Assembly (NCBI GenBank): GCA_046350595.1
Contig: JAXMAC010000001.1
Coordinates: forward strand, 1 to 64,000
Source of the DNA: JAHFOW01 sp046350595
GTDB taxonomy: Bacteria; Planctomycetota; Brocadiia; Brocadiales; Brocadiaceae
Length of the DNA: 64,000 nt
Direction of reading: 5' to 3'
How positions within the stretch are numbered: position 1 is the stretch's first letter; the number at the start of each line of letters is the position of its first letter. Positions 60,390 through 64,000 of the stretch are shown one piece after another. The translations under genes and the position numbers were made by a program. Below the pieces are notes generated by a model. It worked only from the letters and a program-made list of their open reading frames with translations, was not told the DNA's origin and did no database searches.

Positions 60390-61811
60390 TTAGACGAAAA
60401 CATTCTTACCCGCAGGCTCAGTCATGGAAAAAGGAGATAATATTGAATTTAAACGCTCTGCAGGAAGAATTTTTTGTTCAAGAATAACCTCCTTGACGGA
60501 TTTTCCCGTCCGCAAAGATTCCTTCACCACCTCAGCCGCCTTTGAATAACCAATAAGAGGATTCAGAACGGTTACAATACCCAGGCTCCTCATCGCATAC
60601 TCCTCACACCTGGCCGTATTTACTTTTATTCCACAAATACACTTCTCGTTAAATACCTTTACTGCATTGGCAAGGATAATAATAGAATCAAGCAGTTTAA
60701 ATTGAATCAGGGGCATCATTACATTAAGTTCAAATTGTCCTGCCTGTGCTGCCAGCGCAATTGACACATCATTGCCAATCACAGAAAATCCCACCATATC
60801 CATCATCTCAGGGATAACCGGATTAACCTTTCCTGGCATGATGGAAGAACCAGGCTGCACTGCAGGCAGTTCTATCTCCGCAAGTCCGGTGTTTGGCCCC
60901 GAGTTCATCAATCTCAAATCGTTGGCAATACGGATAAGTTCCACGGCCAGTGTTCTCAGGGCGCCTGAAAATTCAACGAATGAAGCATTACTCTGCATAG
61001 CCTCAAATCGGTTTTTTGATTCCCTGAGATCCAGGTTCGTCATCCTTCTCAACTTTTCAACAACCCGACTGGCATATTCCGGATGCGTATTCATGCCTGT
61101 TCCCACGGCGCTTCCGCCTATACCTAGTTCTTTCAAAGATTCTCCGGCCTTTTCGATCCCCGTTGTAGCCCTGTAAAGAGAAGCTGTATAACCAGAAAAT
61201 TCCTGACCAACCCTGATGGGTACAGCATCCTGGAGATGCGTACGCCCGGATTTTACGACCGAATCAAAGGACTTTGCCTTTTTGCTCAATACTTCTGTCA
61301 GCCCATGTAAATTTTTCACAAGTCTTCTGGACAATTGTAAAACTGCAATACGCATGGCGGTGGGATAGACATCGTTGGTTGACTGTCCATAGTTTACGTT
61401 ATCATTGGGATGAACCATCGAATAGTCGCCTTTTTCCCCACCCATCATTTCAATCGCTATGTTGGAGATTACCTCATTAACATTCATATGGTGGGAAGTT
61501 CCAGCGCCAGCCTGGTACACATCAACCACAAATTGGTCATGAAACTCACCATTTAAGATACGGTCACATGCAAGGATAATCATATTGCCAACCTTGCTAT
61601 CGAGACAGCCCAGTTCAACATTTACCATTGCAGCCGCCTTTTTTATATAGACCATTGCCATGGTAAACGTGGACCAAGATGTCTGACCACTTATGGGAAA
61701 GTTCTCAATGGCCCTGGCCGTTTGAACCCCGTAGTATACTTTTACAGGAATTCTCATCTCGCCCATATAATCTTTTTCAATACGATAGGAATCAAGACTT
61801 CTGTTATTCAT
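60390..61811 (-). CDS. aspA: aspartate ammonia-lyase
   Basis: A 473-residue member of the fumarase/aspartase superfamily converting aspartate to fumarate and ammonia. KDYMGEMRIPVKVYYGVQTA is the aspartase-like start, AGAGTSHHMNVNEVI the substrate region, and GSSIMPGKVNPVIPEMMDMV the catalytic SS loop with its lysine. Class II fumarase is the main alternative, but the N terminus and MMDMVGFSVIGND favour aspartase. Fumarate supply or ammonium release would follow. It shares a four-base overlap with the upstream ferritin-like gene. Confidence 0.88.
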   Translation of the reverse strand: MNNRSLDSYRIEKDYMGEMRIPVKVYYGVQTARAIENFPISGQTSWSTFTMAMVYIKKAAAMVNVELGCLDSKVGNMIILACDRILNGEFHDQFVVDVYQAGAGTSHHMNVNEVISNIAIEMMGGEKGDYSMVHPNDNVNYGQSTNDVYPTAMRIAVLQLSRRLVKNLHGLTEVLSKKAKSFDSVVKSGRTHLQDAVPIRVGQEFSGYTASLYRATTGIEKAGESLKELGIGGSAVGTGMNTHPEYASRVVEKLRRMTNLDLRESKNRFEAMQSNASFVEFSGALRTLAVELIRIANDLRLMNSGPNTGLAEIELPAVQPGSSIMPGKVNPVIPEMMDMVGFSVIGNDVSIALAAQAGQFELNVMMPLIQFKLLDSIIILANAVKVFNEKCICGIKVNTARCEEYAMRSLGIVTVLNPLIGYSKAAEVVKESLRTGKSVKEVILEQKILPAERLNSILSPFSMTEPAGKNVFV

Positions 61812-62341
61812 ACCATTTTATTTACCATATTCATCCACATGTCGTAAATACGCCCGGTATCCTCAGCATCCCACAGTTCCGTATTTTCCAGATACCCAAG
61901 CGTATTCTTTAATATGCCAAGATGTGTTTTCTCCTCGCCCGCAAGAAAACGATACATCTCCCGCTCCTTTACATCTGATGTATCTTTTGCAGCCTTTTCG
62001 TAAAACCTGATTCCGTCTTCTTCTATCTTCAACGCCAACCTAACGGCCTCTATGTCATTCGTATTGACATGAACCTTTTTTTTCAGTTCCTCACCCATCT
62101 CCCGAAAAATGGTAGTTAATCTTTTCTGTGGATTTTTCCTATCCTTTTTCTCTATTTCTGGAGGCGAAGAAAGCAATAAACGAAGCCTCTTTGCGTGCAA
62201 TCTTTCATCTTCCACGAAAGACTTGAACATTGCCCGCCCCATGGGATGAAGGGTTTTATTTGCCAGGTCGCTATAAAACTTTATCCCATCCATCTCCATT
62301 TGAAGCGCAGTTGATTTAATATCCTTTAGCGTATCACCCAT
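61808..62341 (-). CDS. ferritin-like (rubrerythrin-domain) protein
   Basis: A 177-residue protein with two four-helix halves. QMEMDGIKFY and EDERLHAKRL in the first, KIEEDGIRFY and AGEEKTHLGIL in the second, supply the E and ExxH diiron ligands. No rubredoxin domain. Its stop overlaps the aspA start by four bases, and the shorter iron-sulfur-type ferritin-like gene lies 13 bases upstream. Confidence 0.87.
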   Translation of the reverse strand: MGDTLKDIKSTALQMEMDGIKFYSDLANKTLHPMGRAMFKSFVEDERLHAKRLRLLLSSPPEIEKKDRKNPQKRLTTIFREMGEELKKKVHVNTNDIEAVRLALKIEEDGIRFYEKAAKDTSDVKEREMYRFLAGEEKTHLGILKNTLGYLENTELWDAEDTGRIYDMWMNMVNKMV

Positions 62342-62354
62342 GTTAAGTCCTTTG

Positions 62355-62711
62355 TTATTGAGGCAGGCATTTAATCGTATAATCGTTGTCCTCGTTTACG
62401 AGGGCAAATTTTTGACAGCACAATGAACACCGCTCTTCATTTCCCACAGAGGGCATTTTTCCAAAATCAATCTCCCAACCACATACGAGACAATAAAAAC
62501 TCACATCATGGTCATCCGATTCTATGCTCCCGATAACCCTTTTCAACGAATCTTTGTGGCCTTTAGCAGCCCTTGCTAAATTTTGAAATACTTCCTTAAC
62601 TTTCATATCCTTTGAAACGCTGGCCATCTGGTTATAGAGATGCTCCTGTTCTTCTTCTACATCACAATCTGATTCTAAAAACTCCAGTACGGTTTTATAC
62701 CCATCTCTCAT
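62355..62711 (-). CDS. short ferritin-like protein with four-cysteine tail
   Basis: A 118-residue protein. The N-terminal helices include EEEQEHLYNQMASV and AKGHKDSLKRV. The C-terminal 45 residues carry CLVCGW and CSLCCQ, which can form an Fe(Cys)4 or zinc ribbon site. This resembles a shrunken rubrerythrin with a modified rubredoxin domain. The expected ExxH of the second helix pair is replaced (AAKGHKD), so the diiron centre may be incomplete. It follows the 64-residue gene by 100 bases. Confidence 0.75.
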   Translation of the reverse strand: MRDGYKTVLEFLESDCDVEEEQEHLYNQMASVSKDMKVKEVFQNLARAAKGHKDSLKRVIGSIESDDHDVSFYCLVCGWEIDFGKMPSVGNEERCSLCCQKFALVNEDNDYTIKCLPQ

Positions 62712-62811
62712 ACACGTCCTCCTCTCATTTCGACCCCTTAAATAGTATCAATATTGGTAAATAGATTCTACTTTTTCAAGACTTCGATACATAGAATCGC
62801 TTACTATTAAA

Positions 62812-63006
62812 TTACAAAGATAACCTGCTCAACTGTTCGTCCAATTCATCTTTGTGCCGTATTTCATTATGCAAGATACCTTCAAGTAAGGCATTAATTT
62901 TAGGATCACTCAACGCCTTGATCTGATCACTATACCTTTCTATTGCATGTTCCTTCTTCTGTATTGCCAGTTTGATATTCTCAATATCTTTACTATCTTT
63001 TGCCAT
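62812..63006 (-). CDS. half-size ferritin-like protein
   Basis: A 64-residue protein that matches just one helix pair of the ferritin-like fold: KKEHAIERYSDQI and HNEIRHKDEL give one E and one ExxH set. Two or more copies would have to associate to form a diiron site. An AGGAG-type ribosome site (AAAAAGGAGCTGTC) precedes the ATG. It is the first gene of the ferritin-like/aspA operon. Confidence 0.75.
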   Translation of the reverse strand: MAKDSKDIENIKLAIQKKEHAIERYSDQIKALSDPKINALLEGILHNEIRHKDELDEQLSRLSL

Positions 63007-63434
63007 GAGACAGCTCCTTTTTAAGAAATTTCATAAAATTCAACTATAATGGTTTAAACAATTATTGTACCAAAAGAAACATCTCTCATAATAAATATTC
63101 AAAACATCCTAATCAACCAGAATAATTATAGTTATGTTGTTATCATCCCAGCAAACAAATTCCGGGTTTCGGAATATTTACTAAGAATTTAGAATCAAAA
63201 TCCACATATTTGGAATTTTCTAAACATTAAATTATTTTAGCAGATGTTTATAATTTAAATTGCAGTCCTTTGAATCAGGTTGCTTTTGGTAGATACCGTT
63301 GAAGAGCCGCAGATTTTAGCTGCGCTCATTGCAGACTTTTAAGAGATGTTTTTACTTGTTTGGAATTACTTTGGGCAGTGTATCTGGGAAATGAATAATA
63401 TTTTCTAATTTTCAAATAGTTCTGTTTTTAAGAA
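63007..63434. other. 428-base intergenic region
   Basis: AT-rich sequence between the PDZ protein and the ferritin-like operon. It should hold the operon promoter, but I see no convincing boxes, palindrome or reading frame. Confidence 0.4.
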
Positions 63435-64000
63435 CTAACGGACTTTTATCCTCGCATAGCCCTGGTGTTCACCGTATTTATCTGACCAAACGAGACCAAC
63501 CTCCCAAATATCCCCTTTACGCATAATCTTGAGGAGTGCGCTTAGTTCATCAATACTGTTAATTCTATATTGGCCTACATATACAAGCACATAACCAGCT
63601 TCCATGCCTACTTCGGAGGCCGGGCTATTTTTCTGGACGTCAGAAATTAACACCCCGCTCTTGAGCCACCCTAAATTCAATCGTTTGGCAATCTGGGGAG
63701 TTAAATTCTGCACATAGAGACCTAATTTCTCCAACGCCAACTTCTCTATCGAAGGGAGTGGCGCTTTTTCGAGGATAACATATATCTTCATCTCCCGGCC
63801 GCCACGATTGATATTGAAAGAGAGCTTATCGCCTACATTTTTTTTGAGGATATACTTTTCAAAATCGAGGATATCAAGAATCTCCTTTGAATCTATTTTT
63901 GTGATATAATCCCCAACTTTAATATTTGCCTTATACGCCGGACTTCCCTGTTCAACCGAAGAGACCTTAATCCCCCTTGAGGAGTCATCCTGTTCTTCTA
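63435..64000 (-). CDS. C-terminal part of an HtrA-like protein with tandem PDZ domains (partial)
   Basis: The frame stays open from the right edge to a stop at 63435, so only the last 188 or so residues are visible. The first PDZ domain is seen as RGIKVSSVEQGSPAYKANIK and VGDYITKIDSKEI, the second as SGVLISDVQKNSPASEVGME and AGYVLVYVGQYRINSIDELS. Two PDZ domains at the C terminus fit DegP/HtrA periplasmic proteases, but the protease domain is outside the window, so a non-protease PDZ protein is possible. The ATG at 63791 is internal. Confidence 0.8.
   Translation of the reverse strand, partial: EEQDDSSRGIKVSSVEQGSPAYKANIKVGDYITKIDSKEILDILDFEKYILKKNVGDKLSFNINRGGREMKIYVILEKAPLPSIEKLALEKLGLYVQNLTPQIAKRLNLGWLKSGVLISDVQKNSPASEVGMEAGYVLVYVGQYRINSIDELSALLKIMRKGDIWEVGLVWSDKYGEHQGYARIKVR

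Noticed and set aside
60390..61811. Annotation as class II fumarase
   Set aside because: The N-terminal DYMGEMRIPV and YYGVQTARAIENFPIS pattern fits aspartase better, though activity has not been measured.

Overview
This window most likely comes from an anaerobic planctomycete of the anammox group (Brocadiales). That is an inference. It rests on moderately low GC, a SecE with two extra membrane segments, no rpmD between rpsE and rplO, c-type cytochromes beside rubredoxin and several ferritin-like proteins, and an LPS/KDO locus. No anammox marker enzyme lies in the window, so the assignment is not proven.

Layout. 1-2 kb: small toxin-antitoxin genes on the minus strand, one intact (DUF433/DUF5615) and one scrambled by deletion. 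2-5.4 kb: minus-strand sugar-nucleotide/LPS operon (kdsA, UDP-sugar epimerase, manC). 5.6-10.2 kb: plus-strand small secreted protein, cobM/cbiF, HU and a dehydratase-activator ATPase, with typA on the minus strand. 10.2-11.3 kb: phosphatase and Maf. 11.3-45.3 kb: one uninterrupted minus-strand run of translation and transcription genes, read right to left: tRNA-Thr, tRNA-Tyr, tRNA-Gly, tRNA-Thr, a broken tuf, a broken rpmG, tRNA-Trp, secE, nusG, rplKAJL, rpoBC, rpsLG, fusA, tuf, the S10 and spc clusters, adk, map, infA, rpmJ, rpsM, a methyltransferase, rpsKD, rpoA, rplQ, ending at a strong terminator. 45.3-52.8 kb: aroC on the minus strand; LolC/E-like permease, DnaJ-TPR protein, purC, an inositol-phosphatase family enzyme, a secreted HbpS-like protein and a secreted seven-repeat RCC1 propeller on the plus strand. 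52.8-54.1 kb: a gene graveyard of three hairpin elements, a transposase-tail relic and a relic fusing a DUF4258 toxin to the biotinyl domain of a pyruvate carboxylase. 54.1-56.8 kb: an 889-residue fusion of a degenerate GlpX-type phosphatase domain to a TPR-like helical region. 57.3-63 kb: a minus-strand redox and oxidative-stress island with four ferritin-like proteins, thioredoxin reductase, a tetraheme cytochrome, rubredoxin, a monoheme cytochrome and aspartate ammonia-lyase. 63.4 kb to the right edge: the 3' part of a tandem-PDZ, HtrA-like protein.

How the genes work together. The central block supplies ribosome, RNA polymerase, Sec translocon and elongation factors. The right-hand island looks like an electron-transfer and peroxide/oxygen defence module. 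The two scrambled loci both involve DUF4258 toxin genes and show in-frame or near in-frame joins between unrelated genes. Several single-base homopolymer indels cluster in and next to the second tuf copy, so sequence or assembly error there has to be weighed against real gene decay.
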